Shown here: positions 7,480-15,407 of the stretch, piece by piece
How positions within the stretch are numbered: the stretch's first letter is position 1
How the letters are laid out: each line of letters starts with the position of its first letter
Assembly (NCBI GenBank): GCA_947598155.1
Contig: CANQFC010000006.1
Span: forward strand, 124,001-188,000
DNA: 64,000 bases
DNA from: an uncultured Clostridia bacterium
GTDB lineage: Bacteria; Bacillota; Clostridia; Oscillospirales; Acutalibacteraceae
Direction: 5' to 3'
Program-made: the position numbers and the translations under genes
Notes under the pieces: generated by a model
The model's database searches: none
The model's input: the letters and a program-made list of their open reading frames with translations, nothing else
Told to the model about the DNA's origin: nothing

Positions 7480-9421
7480 TTTTATTACCTCCGACAGTAA
7501 ATTGTTTATCTGTAAACGGGGTGAACGGCTTGCCGTCACCGCCGTAAAATCTTGAGAACATCTCATAAAATTCAAGACGCAAAACCTGAATAGCGGTCAA
7601 AAGACCTTCAACCGCAATGACAAAGATGTTTCCGAATATTAGAATTACCGCATTCCTGTTTTCGCCCGCAAGCGCAAAAACCGCAAGCATCATTCCTGCG
7701 TGGACAAGGACATAAGCGCCTATTCTCAGGAAAGAAAGCGTGTTGCTCAGGTATGACAAAATATATTCTATAAGTTCAAAGAAGTTTTGCAGAATGTAAT
7801 CCGCCATACTTTCGGGCATAAAGTTCTTGTGCCTGTCAACAGCGCCTATAAGAATTTCTTTCATAAGCAGAATTACCGCGCCGACGCCGATTATTATAAA
7901 CGCGAGCTTTGACGGCACCGGAGAAAATCCGCCCATAAAGCGCGAGGCAAGGTTTGCGCCGCAAAGGTAGACCGCTATGCCCGTAAGACCGTTATTGCTG
8001 AACAGAGCCTCTCCGAAACGCTTGTTCTTTATACACCCGTAAACATTCATAAGCATTGAGAGCGTTGTCAGCGAAATCCCTATAACGAGAGTTACAAGCA
8101 AAACGGAGTTTACACTGTCCATAACCGAAACGGGCTTGCCCGACAGGCCGATTGCTTTGTAAACAGGGTCAAGCAAATCTTCAAATCCGAATACGCTTCC
8201 GAAAATAAACCCGAATACCATTGACGAAATTCCGCACGGGATAAGAATCCTGCCAAGCTCCATCTTTTTGATTTTATACATCAGGTACCCGGCGATTGAA
8301 AGCACGAGTCCGTGGCCCATATCTCCGAACATTATGCCGAAAAGCACAGTGTATGTAACGGCGACGAACGCGGTTACGTCAATATCTTTGTAAGAGGGCG
8401 TGCCGTACATATCGATGTAAAATTTGTACGGGTCGACAAGAAATTTTAAAAGACCTCTGTGCTCCTTGACCTTAACCGGAGGCGGAGAAATTTCGGGGTC
8501 CGAATCGCTTTTCTCCAACGAGACACCGCTGTCGGAAAAAAGCTCTTCGGCTGTGGAAAATTGATTTTCGGGAACCCAGCCGACAAGCATAAAGAAATGG
8601 CCGTTATGCACCGAATACGCTTTTAGCTCCTCAATTCGGTTGAGAAAATATATCTTTGAATAAACCGTATCGTAAAACTGAGCGTCGTTATCCCACAATT
8701 TTTCGTTTTCGCTTTTAATTTCGTTTAATTGCCCGTCAATAATACCGAGACTGTTTTCAAGCTCCGATATTACGCTTTGCACTGTGCCCGCGGCCGAGGG
8801 AACCTCAAACGGCTCAAAAAGAAGCGTCGCGAATATTCCGTCAACCTCGTCAATATGGTTTTTGGGGGCGAAATAAACTCCCCAGAAATCTGTTTTGTCT
8901 GCGCTGCACGGCACAAAATAAAAGTAAGGGCATTTTTCAAAAAGCTCGGGAATGCGTTTAGCGCTTTCTTTCGGCATATGGCCAAATCGAACAGTAACAT
9001 ACTGAAGTGCCGTTATGTCGTCAAGATTTACCTCAAGTTCTTTAAATTTTAAAAATTTCGCGATACCCTCTTCACAAGCCGATTTTTGTGAAAGCAAGGT
9101 TTTCTTTTTTTCTGAAATTTCCTCTGATTTTTTGTAAAGAACATTGAGCTCTTCTGTTTCTTCATCGGTCAGCGGATATGATTCGGCCGACGGATTATAA
9201 GTCACAGTTTGCCCGCTTTCAGATATTTGAGCGTGCATTTTTTCAAGCATCTGAGCGTATGGGTTGTCGTCCGCGTAAGGGAGAAATCCGAGTGAAGACG
9301 AGATATGCTTTCCCGCATTTTCAGGCTGAAAATATCCGAATTTATAAAGCTTTTTAGCTGTTTCATGCAGTAAATCATTGCCTCCGCTTAGGGTGATAAG
9401 CTGCATTTTCTGAACAGACAT
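7466..9421 (-). CDS. atpI: V-type ATP synthase subunit I (membrane stator, a-subunit)
   Basis: 651 residues. The N-terminal half is cytosolic with two coiled-coil stretches; the C-terminal half (from about residue 330) holds multiple membrane helices starting after VDPYKFYIDMYGTPSYKDIDVT. Conserved landmarks are MFGDMGHGL, the LIEYILSYLSNTLSFLRIGA arginine helix that forms the ion half-channels, and a C-terminal EFYEMFSRFYGGDGKPFTPF. It starts at the second of two nearby ATGs: the TGA of atpC and this ATG share a base (TGATG), with AGGAGG 6 bp upstream. Confidence 0.94.
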   Translation of the reverse strand: MSVQKMQLITLSGGNDLLHETAKKLYKFGYFQPENAGKHISSSLGFLPYADDNPYAQMLEKMHAQISESGQTVTYNPSAESYPLTDEETEELNVLYKKSEEISEKKKTLLSQKSACEEGIAKFLKFKELEVNLDDITALQYVTVRFGHMPKESAKRIPELFEKCPYFYFVPCSADKTDFWGVYFAPKNHIDEVDGIFATLLFEPFEVPSAAGTVQSVISELENSLGIIDGQLNEIKSENEKLWDNDAQFYDTVYSKIYFLNRIEELKAYSVHNGHFFMLVGWVPENQFSTAEELFSDSGVSLEKSDSDPEISPPPVKVKEHRGLLKFLVDPYKFYIDMYGTPSYKDIDVTAFVAVTYTVLFGIMFGDMGHGLVLSIAGYLMYKIKKMELGRILIPCGISSMVFGFIFGSVFGFEDLLDPVYKAIGLSGKPVSVMDSVNSVLLVTLVIGISLTTLSMLMNVYGCIKNKRFGEALFSNNGLTGIAVYLCGANLASRFMGGFSPVPSKLAFIIIGVGAVILLMKEILIGAVDRHKNFMPESMADYILQNFFELIEYILSYLSNTLSFLRIGAYVLVHAGMMLAVFALAGENRNAVILIFGNIFVIAVEGLLTAIQVLRLEFYEMFSRFYGGDGKPFTPFTDKQFTVGGNKNEKL

Positions 9422-10458
9422 CAGCATCCTCCTTTCACAATTATGTCTGATATTTCATCAGGAGTAAGACCGTAGTTTACCCCTTCGATAATGTGTGTAA
9501 TGTTTTTAACTTCGTTTTTTATAACCGTTTCATAGGAAAAGAGCGCAAGAGTCGGGTTTTGTGTATAGCGTATATTTTTTATGCTCTTATTGATGATAAG
9601 CTTTCGCACAAATAAATCTATATCCGTAAATTCTTCTGAAAAATATTTCCCGTAAACCGATTTTTTAACTGTATTTAAAATCTCATCCGAATGTTCCGCG
9701 GCTGTAAATTCGCGCTGTTCTTTGGGCGTAAACGCCGTAACCGACGGAATAAAGATTCCCGTTATGATTTTTTTGGCGTCGGGATAGTTCTCGGTAAGGC
9801 GGTAAAGGGAGCTTACGGCGTTCATATCGGAAACAAATTCAATGTAACTCAGAATTTCTTCGCGCGCTTTGCCCTTATATTTTTTGCATATTACGGACTT
9901 TACGTCCGAGTACAATTTGTTAAAAAGAATTCTTTCAAGTACGGCGAGATTTTGGCGGTTATCCGCGTATGCGGCCAAGGGTTCTATAAGCTTTGCGTAC
10001 GGTGTTCCCGAAAGCAAGCTCAAAAATTCGTCAAACGACATCGCCTTTTGCAGCTTTTTTACGGAAACTGTTTGCTCTTTGGCGTATATGGCGGGGCGCT
10101 CAAACAAATCTGCAATATATGTTTCGTCAAGGTGGCGGGCGCAGTAAAGTATGGCTTCCGTTTCGTCTTTTTTTATAAAATACCTGTATGTTTCATCGCC
10201 GATAAGCTTTTGAAATCTGCAAAGGGAGGCTTTTCTCTCAAGCAGGGATTTTTGCAAAGCATTTTCAAGTCGGGAGCGTGAAAGTGTGACGGGCGGCAGG
10301 GCAGATAGATATTCGGAATAATATGTTTCGTTTCGCAGATAATTGAATATTTCGTCAATGGAATGGAATGACAGCAGATTCGCGTAATCTTCGTCCGTGA
10401 GCCGTTTTGCGAAAAGCGAGTGCACCTTTGCGGTAACGGCGTTTTCGGAATATTTCAC
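9421..10458 (-). CDS. atpC: V-type ATP synthase subunit C
   Basis: 345 residues, GTG start with AAAGGAGTG upstream. Subunit C is the funnel-shaped adapter that docks the D/F shaft on the proteolipid ring. Low-conservation helical protein. Recognised from SENAVTAKVHSLFAKRLTDEDYANLL, the ILYCARHLDETYI segment, and a C-terminus of the ERNPxxL type (YTQNPTLALFSYETVIKNEVKNITHIIEGV). The order C before I differs from the Enterococcus ntp operon, where I precedes K, E and C. Confidence 0.85.
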   Translation of the reverse strand: MKYSENAVTAKVHSLFAKRLTDEDYANLLSFHSIDEIFNYLRNETYYSEYLSALPPVTLSRSRLENALQKSLLERKASLCRFQKLIGDETYRYFIKKDETEAILYCARHLDETYIADLFERPAIYAKEQTVSVKKLQKAMSFDEFLSLLSGTPYAKLIEPLAAYADNRQNLAVLERILFNKLYSDVKSVICKKYKGKAREEILSYIEFVSDMNAVSSLYRLTENYPDAKKIITGIFIPSVTAFTPKEQREFTAAEHSDEILNTVKKSVYGKYFSEEFTDIDLFVRKLIINKSIKNIRYTQNPTLALFSYETVIKNEVKNITHIIEGVNYGLTPDEISDIIVKGGC

Positions 10459-10491
10459 TTTCTCACTCCTTTCTTTAAGATGTAAAAAGAC

Positions 10492-10812
10492 TCAGTCCGT
10501 AACTTTTTTTACGATATTATCAATCAGTTCGGCGCGGTTTTCTTCAAGAGCCGCGCGAAGTTTCGTTTCCGCTTCAGAATAAAACGAGTCGATTCTGTTG
10601 ATTTCTTTTTTCAGCTTTATTGCGGCGGTTTCGGTTTGCTTTGCGATGTTTTTCTTTGATTTTTCGTATAGTTCTTCATCAATATTGTTTTTTGCCTCTG
10701 TAATTTCAACGTCCAAAGAGAGAAGTCGCTGCTTTTTCTCATTCACTCTTTTCCGCGAAATTTCATCGGTTTCTATTATTCTTTTGAGAATAATATCCAT
10801 ACTGCTTTCCAA
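10492..10812 (-). CDS. V-type ATP synthase H/G-like peripheral stalk subunit
   Basis: 106 residues, almost entirely a charged helix (long runs of Glu, Lys, Asn) expected to form a coiled coil with subunit E. It is the first gene of the operon, where the H/G (NtpF-type) subunit usually sits. It appears to start at a TTG at 10812: GGAGG lies exactly 8 bp before that TTG, while the next ATG (10800) would be 20 bp away. The family is defined more by position and coiled-coil character than by motif, so the exact subunit letter is uncertain. Confidence 0.75.
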   Translation of the reverse strand: MESSMDIILKRIIETDEISRKRVNEKKQRLLSLDVEITEAKNNIDEELYEKSKKNIAKQTETAAIKLKKEINRIDSFYSEAETKLRAALEENRAELIDNIVKKVTD

Positions 10813-10843
10813 AGCTGCACGCCTCCTTTTTTTCTAACAAAAT

Positions 10844-10872
10844 ATTATACTCCGCTTGTCAAGTACTTTCAA
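10844..10872 (-). promoter_or_regulatory. Sigma-A promoter of the V-ATPase operon
   Basis: On the minus strand: TTGAAA (10872-10867), 17-bp spacer, TATAAT (10849-10844). It lies 32 bp upstream of the TTG start and back to back with the promoter of the divergent glucosidase gene. Confidence 0.8.
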
Positions 10873-10936
10873 TAAAATTTCTCTCAAATATATGCAAAGG
10901 CAAAAAAATTATTCAATATACTTAATAATTTCTGTA

Positions 10937-10965
10937 TTGTAATAAACCTTTTGTTGTGTTATACT
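10937..10965 (+). promoter_or_regulatory. Sigma-A promoter of the glucosidase-transporter operon
   Basis: TTGTAA, 17-bp spacer, TATACT. It ends 36 bp before the ATG at 11002. A longer frame starting at 10951 would begin inside this promoter, which supports the downstream start. Confidence 0.75.
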
Positions 10966-11001
10966 AAAAGTGATAAAATTTTAACAAGGGGTGTAGGAAA
11001 A

Positions 11002-12690
11002 ATGGATAACAAAAAAAAGTTTGATAACAGCTGGTACAAAGAGCTTGTTGTTTATCAAATCTGGTGCCGCAGCTTTAAGGACGGCAACGGCGACGGAATA
11101 GGAGACCTTGAGGGCGTGCTCCAAAAGCTTGACTACATAAAGAGCCTCGGCGCTACCGCAATTTGGTTTTCACCCATATACCCGTCCCCCAATGCCGATT
11201 ACGGGTACGACATAGCCGATTACAAGAACATCAACCCCGAGTACGGCGACCTTGAGCTTTTCAAAAAAGTGCTTGACGGGGCTCACGAACGCGGAATGAG
11301 GGTTATAATGGATCTTGTTGTCAACCACACGTCCGACGAGCACGAGTGGTTTAAAGAAAGTCTTAAAGGCAAGGATAACCCGTATCACGACTACTATTTT
11401 TGGCGTGACGGAAAGGGAAATGACGGCAAAAAACCGCCTAACAACTGGCTTTCAACATTTGAGGGCGGCGCGTGGGAATACAACAAAGATTTAAATCAGT
11501 ATTATCTCCACGTTTTTGCGAAAAAGCAACCCGACCTTAATATGGATAACCCTAAAGTGCGTGAAGAGGTCAAAGACATTATGAGGTTTTGGCTGGATAT
11601 GGGCGTTGACGGCTTTAGAGAAGACGTAATTACGTTCATTTCCAAAAAAGAGGGTCTTCCCAACGGCTTTCCTCTGCCTGTTGCTACGGGAATTGAGCAC
11701 TACAAAAAAGGTCCTCACATTCACGAGTATCTCAAAGAGTTTCGCCATGACGTCATCGACAATTACGACTGTTTTGTCGTAGGTGAATCGCCGATGTCAA
11801 ATTCACAGGACTGTCTTGAATTTACGGAGGGCGACGACCATGAACTCGATATGATGATAGGCTTTGACCATATGCAGGCGGACTGCATAATAACGGATAC
11901 AATATCGACTCCGTTTAGCCTTAAAAAGCTAAAAAAGGCTTTTACCAACTGGCAAAACGACCTTGCGGGCAAGGCTTGGAACTGCCTTTACATAGAAAAT
12001 CACGACCACCCGAGAATTGTAAGCCGTTACGGCAGTGAAAAGTATCACGATGAAAGCGCCAAAATGCTCGCGACAATGTGTTATATGCAGTGCGGAACGC
12101 CGTTTATTTATCAGGGTCAGGAAATCGGTATGACTAATATAACGCTTGACAGCATTGATGAATTTAAAGATGTTACCACGTTTAACAATCAAAGGATTTT
12201 CAAAAAGCTCGGAGTTTCCGACAAAGCGTATCTTAAAATAGCGAATAAAACGAGCCGTGAAAACGCGCGCACACCCGTCCAGTGGGATTCGAGTAAATAT
12301 GCGGGATTTTCTACGGCGGAACCGTGGTTTAATGTAAACCCCAATTACAGGGAAATCAACGTTGAAAAGCAGGAAAGCGACCCGGACTCGGTGCTGAATT
12401 ATTACAGAAAGCTGTTTGAATTCCGCCAAAACCACAGGGTTGCCGTTTTCGGTGATTACAAGGAGCATTTAAAAAACAGCAGGGAGCTTTATGTTTATGA
12501 AAGAAATCTTGACGGTGAAAGATTGCTCGTTGTAAGCTCGTTTACGGATAAAAACGTGAATTTCACAGCGCCCGAGGGGTTTGATTTAAGCAAGGGCGAG
12601 CTTGTGCTCAGCAATTATAAAATCACCCCCGAGAGAGATAACGGATTTGTCACAAGACCGTATGAAACAAGAGTTTATTATTTTAAATAG
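11002..12690 (+). CDS. GH13 alpha-glucosidase, oligo-1,6-glucosidase type
   Basis: 562 residues, cytosolic (no signal peptide). Hydrolyses short alpha-glucosides taken up by a carrier. GH13 regions in order: VVYQIWCRSFKDGNGDGIGDL, DLVVNHTS, GVDGFREDV (nucleophile Asp), VVGESPMS (acid/base Glu) and ENHDHPR. The Val after the nucleophile Asp is the residue known to favour alpha-1,6 over alpha-1,4 linkages in this subfamily, and GMTNITLDSIDEF is typical of oligo-1,6-glucosidases. Dextran glucosidase or trehalose-6-phosphate hydrolase are close alternatives. The start ATG follows AAGGGGTGTAGG. The sugar MFS gene follows 92 bp downstream. Confidence 0.9.
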   Translation: MDNKKKFDNSWYKELVVYQIWCRSFKDGNGDGIGDLEGVLQKLDYIKSLGATAIWFSPIYPSPNADYGYDIADYKNINPEYGDLELFKKVLDGAHERGMRVIMDLVVNHTSDEHEWFKESLKGKDNPYHDYYFWRDGKGNDGKKPPNNWLSTFEGGAWEYNKDLNQYYLHVFAKKQPDLNMDNPKVREEVKDIMRFWLDMGVDGFREDVITFISKKEGLPNGFPLPVATGIEHYKKGPHIHEYLKEFRHDVIDNYDCFVVGESPMSNSQDCLEFTEGDDHELDMMIGFDHMQADCIITDTISTPFSLKKLKKAFTNWQNDLAGKAWNCLYIENHDHPRIVSRYGSEKYHDESAKMLATMCYMQCGTPFIYQGQEIGMTNITLDSIDEFKDVTTFNNQRIFKKLGVSDKAYLKIANKTSRENARTPVQWDSSKYAGFSTAEPWFNVNPNYREINVEKQESDPDSVLNYYRKLFEFRQNHRVAVFGDYKEHLKNSRELYVYERNLDGERLLVVSSFTDKNVNFTAPEGFDLSKGELVLSNYKITPERDNGFVTRPYETRVYYFK

Positions 12691-12730
12691 ATTTTATTTA
12701 ATAGATTTTATTTAACTTTTAAGAAAGGGA

Positions 12731-12773
12731 ACGGTATGCGGCAAAATGTTTTTTAGATATATGCCGTTACCGT
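12731..12773 (+). promoter_or_regulatory. Leader hairpin with a six-codon reading frame before the MFS gene
   Basis: ACGGTA-tg-CGGCA pairs with TGCCG-T-TACCGT across an 18-nt loop, ending 9 bp before the transporter start. Inside it, an ATG at 12736 preceded by AAGAAAGGG opens a frame MRQNVF-stop. The transporter itself has no good ribosome site immediately before its ATG. Regulation by this leader is an inference. Confidence 0.4.
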
Positions 12774-12782
12774 GTAAATATT

Positions 12783-14156
12783 ATGGAAAAGAAGAGCAAA
12801 TTAAAGGGGATACAGTGGTTTAATCTTGTTCTTTTCGGGCTTATGGGGCAAATCGCGTGGGCCGTTGAGAATATGTATTTCAATACGTTTCTTTTTAATT
12901 CCGTGTATAACGGGGCGAGCCAAAACGCGATTGACGGTTCAATAGACGTAATGGACGCTATCAGCCGAATGGTGGCGTTCAGCGCCGTTGCGGCAGTACT
13001 TACAACATTTGTTATGGGCGTTTTGAGCGACAGAGTCAACAGCCGAAAATGGTTCATTTCAATAGGCTATATTCTTTGGGGCATAATTACCGCCTGTTTC
13101 GGATTTATCACAAGAGATAATATAGCGTTGCTTTTCTCTCTGCAGGACGAGGTTAAAATACTTACGGCGACGGTTGTGACGGTAATCGTAATGGACTGCG
13201 TTATGACGTTTATGGGCTCAACGAGCAACGACTCCGCATTTAACGCTTGGGTTACTGACATTACCGACGTTACGAACCGAGCGACGACCGAAAGCGTGCT
13301 GTCTCTTATGCCGATTTTCGCAATGGGCATAGTTATGGCGCTGGGCGGAGTTGTCGGCTCAATAGGCTACCCAGTGTTCTTTATAGTTTTGGGAGCGCTT
13401 GTAACCGTTTGCGGTATAATAGGAATCTTTACGGTTAAGGACAACAGGTCAGAAGGCGTTGCCGGAGAAAGACAGAGATTTTTCTCAGAGTTTATTTACG
13501 GCTTTAAGCCGTCCGTAATTAAAAAGCATAAAAATCTTTACCTGTCGCTGTGCGCGATGGCGCTTTTCAATATTGCGTATCAGGTTTTCTTCCCTTATAT
13601 ATTCATTTATCTTCAGCACTCGTTGAATTTTACCTTTGATAAGCTGTTCGCAAACCTTACGCCGACAGTTATTGTAATTGCCGCCGTGTGCTTAATAGTT
13701 GTGGTTGCGGCGATAATTTCGCTTGGCAGGCTTATGGACAAATTCGGTAAAGACAAATTTATTTACGGGTCTGTTATACTGTATATTTTGGGACTTATTG
13801 TAACGGGGCTTAACGATAAAAGCCTTTTGGGTTTCGGCTTGGGAATGTTAATCACGATGGCGGGCTACGGATGTTTTATGATTTTGTTCGGAGCTACCGT
13901 GCGCGACTTTACTCCCGAAGATAAAACAGGTATGTTTCAGGGAATCCGTATGATTTTTATAGTACTCCTGCCAATGATAATCGGGCCTGTTATAGGAAAA
14001 GAGATATGTAAAATTTCCGCGATTACATATACAAACGAGTACGGAGTAGTGCAGTCCGCCCCTGGGGCAGTGATGTTCTTTGCGGCGGCGGTAGTCGGCG
14101 TTCTGATTTTTATTCCCGTTATATTCCTCAAAAAGAACGGAATTAAGGAAAAATAA
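12783..14156 (+). CDS. MFS sugar transporter (GPH/SLC45-like)
   Basis: 457 residues with about 12 hydrophobic segments. The N-terminus (QWFNLVLFGLMGQIAWAVENMYFN) and loop FVMGVLSDRVNSRKWF carry the MFS loop 2-3 motif in the form found in sodium/proton-coupled disaccharide carriers. A second similar loop, LGRLMDKFGKDKF, begins the C-terminal half. Placed after the GH13 glucosidase, it most likely imports the alpha-glucoside that enzyme cleaves. No close ribosome site is seen; the preceding hairpin may matter for translation. Confidence 0.82.
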   Translation: MEKKSKLKGIQWFNLVLFGLMGQIAWAVENMYFNTFLFNSVYNGASQNAIDGSIDVMDAISRMVAFSAVAAVLTTFVMGVLSDRVNSRKWFISIGYILWGIITACFGFITRDNIALLFSLQDEVKILTATVVTVIVMDCVMTFMGSTSNDSAFNAWVTDITDVTNRATTESVLSLMPIFAMGIVMALGGVVGSIGYPVFFIVLGALVTVCGIIGIFTVKDNRSEGVAGERQRFFSEFIYGFKPSVIKKHKNLYLSLCAMALFNIAYQVFFPYIFIYLQHSLNFTFDKLFANLTPTVIVIAAVCLIVVVAAIISLGRLMDKFGKDKFIYGSVILYILGLIVTGLNDKSLLGFGLGMLITMAGYGCFMILFGATVRDFTPEDKTGMFQGIRMIFIVLLPMIIGPVIGKEICKISAITYTNEYGVVQSAPGAVMFFAAAVVGVLIFIPVIFLKKNGIKEK

Positions 14157-14157
14157 T

Positions 14158-14210
14158 TTAATAAGGGCTTGCCCGTCAAGCGGCGCAGACAATTTCTGCC
14201 TAAGTTATAG
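14158..14210 (-). repeat. Dispersed repeat, shortened copy
   Basis: On the minus strand: AACTTAGGCAG, a small hairpin (GCAG-aaattgt-CTGC), then TTGACGGGCAAGCCCTTATT. It has both ends of the family but lacks the middle. It starts one base after the stop codon of the transporter. Confidence 0.7.
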
Positions 14211-14243
14211 TATTTGGTAATTTTGCAAGCTCGCAAATATTTA

Positions 14244-14286
14244 AAGGCTGTGTGAACACAAACAAAGCGTTCATACAGCCTTTTTA
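14244..14286. terminator. Bidirectional terminator between MFS gene and dus
   Basis: AAAGGCTGTGTGAAC and GTTCATACAGCC pair around an 11-nt loop, with TTTTT on the right and AAA on the left, so it can serve the plus-strand transporter and the minus-strand dus. Confidence 0.8.
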
Positions 14287-14299
14287 ATTTAATTTAATT

Positions 14300-15265
14300 T
14301 TACTGATTTTGTACGCATATTCTGAAAGCGATTTCACGCAGTTCTTCAAGCGATGAGACGCCGCTGAGCTCGTTTCGGTATTTTGCCGCTCCGCAAAGTC
14401 CTTTCGTGTACCACGCGCCGTGTTTTCTCGCCTCTCTTATGCCCACTTTTTCACCCTTATATTCGCAAATTTTCTCTATATGCTTTACCATAACCCTCAT
14501 ACGCTCCGAAACGGGCGGAGCGGGCAGTACACGCCCGTGTTCAAGATAAGCGTTTATTTGAGAAAATATCCATGGCGCGCCCAGTGCGCCCCTGCCAATC
14601 ATAATGAGGTCGCACCCCGTATTTTCAAGCATCAGCGCCGCGCTTTGCTCGTCCGTAATGTCTCCGTTTCCTATTACGGGAATGGAGACGCTTTTTTTAA
14701 CCTGCGCAATAATATCGGTATTCACGGGAGGGGAATACATCTGCGCTTTTGTTCTGCCGTGAACGGTGACAGCCGCCGCGCCCGCGTTTTCGGCTCGCTT
14801 TGCCATTTCAACCGCGTTAACGGAATTTTCGTCCCAGCCGCTGCGGATTTTCACTGTTACGGGAACGGTGGATTCTTTGACAACTGCCCGCACGATTTCC
14901 TCGGCCAGCATAGGATTCTTCATAAGAGAGGCTCCTGCGCCGTTGCCGGCGATTTTCGGCGCCGGACAGCCCATATTTATGTCAATTATGTCGGGACGGG
15001 ATTCAAGAACAGTATCTACGCTTTCCGCCATGGCTTTCGGGTCGTTTCCAAAAATCTGAACGGCGGCGGGACGCTCCGCCTCAGATAAAAATGAGAGAGT
15101 TTTTGATTTTCTGTCTCCCATTTGAAGTCCTTTTGCGCTTACCATTTCGCTGACGGCATAGGACGCTCCGTAGGACACGCAAAGCTCACGGAATGCGCGG
15201 TCGGCAACGCCCGCCATAGGGGCTAAAACCGCTTTCCCGTTAATTTCCGTATTGCCGATTTTCAT
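14300..15265 (-). CDS. dus: tRNA-dihydrouridine synthase (NifR3/DusB family)
   Basis: About 321 residues. Flavoenzyme reducing uridines in tRNA D-loops with NADPH. FMN-barrel motifs: LAPMAGVADRAFRELC, SEMVSAKG, VQIFGNDP, INMGCPAPKI with the catalytic Cys, VTVKIRSGWD, VTVHGRTKAQMYSPPV and IPVIGNGDI. A GTG three codons earlier (15274) is possible, but the ATG at 15265 has a GGATGTG about 6-9 bp upstream and is the more natural start. It stands alone between a bidirectional terminator and the divergent sporulation operon. Confidence 0.93.
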   Translation of the reverse strand: MKIGNTEINGKAVLAPMAGVADRAFRELCVSYGASYAVSEMVSAKGLQMGDRKSKTLSFLSEAERPAAVQIFGNDPKAMAESVDTVLESRPDIIDINMGCPAPKIAGNGAGASLMKNPMLAEEIVRAVVKESTVPVTVKIRSGWDENSVNAVEMAKRAENAGAAAVTVHGRTKAQMYSPPVNTDIIAQVKKSVSIPVIGNGDITDEQSAALMLENTGCDLIMIGRGALGAPWIFSQINAYLEHGRVLPAPPVSERMRVMVKHIEKICEYKGEKVGIREARKHGAWYTKGLCGAAKYRNELSGVSSLEELREIAFRICVQNQ

Positions 15266-15343
15266 TTCGCACACATCCGTTTTTTAAAATTCTTTATTTT
15301 CGTAATTTTATCACAGATACGCAAGATTAACAAGTGAGATTTA

Positions 15344-15372
15344 GCATAATCTTTTTGCTTTTGTCATATAGT
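15344..15372 (+). promoter_or_regulatory. Candidate sigma-E (mother-cell) promoter
   Basis: GCATAAT, 14-bp spacer, CATATAGT. The -10 fits CATAnnnT of sigma-E; the -35 is a moderate match. The transcribed leader after it (AAACTGAAAAA then AAAGGAGAG) is nearly shared with the leader of the S1 gene at 31130. Confidence 0.5.
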
Positions 15373-15407
15373 TTTTTGAAACTGAAAAAGCAAAAGGAGA
15401 GATAATA

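Noticed and set aside
9691-10281. 196-codon frame opposite atpC
   Set aside because: Composition (Phe, Tyr, Arg, Gly) is typical of an antisense shadow, and atpC fits the operon.
10951-11001. Upstream start for the GH13 glucosidase
   Set aside because: It falls within the promoter; the ATG at 11002 has a ribosome site.
14420-15088. 222-codon frame opposite dus
   Set aside because: No ribosome site or motif; dus on the other strand has all family signatures.
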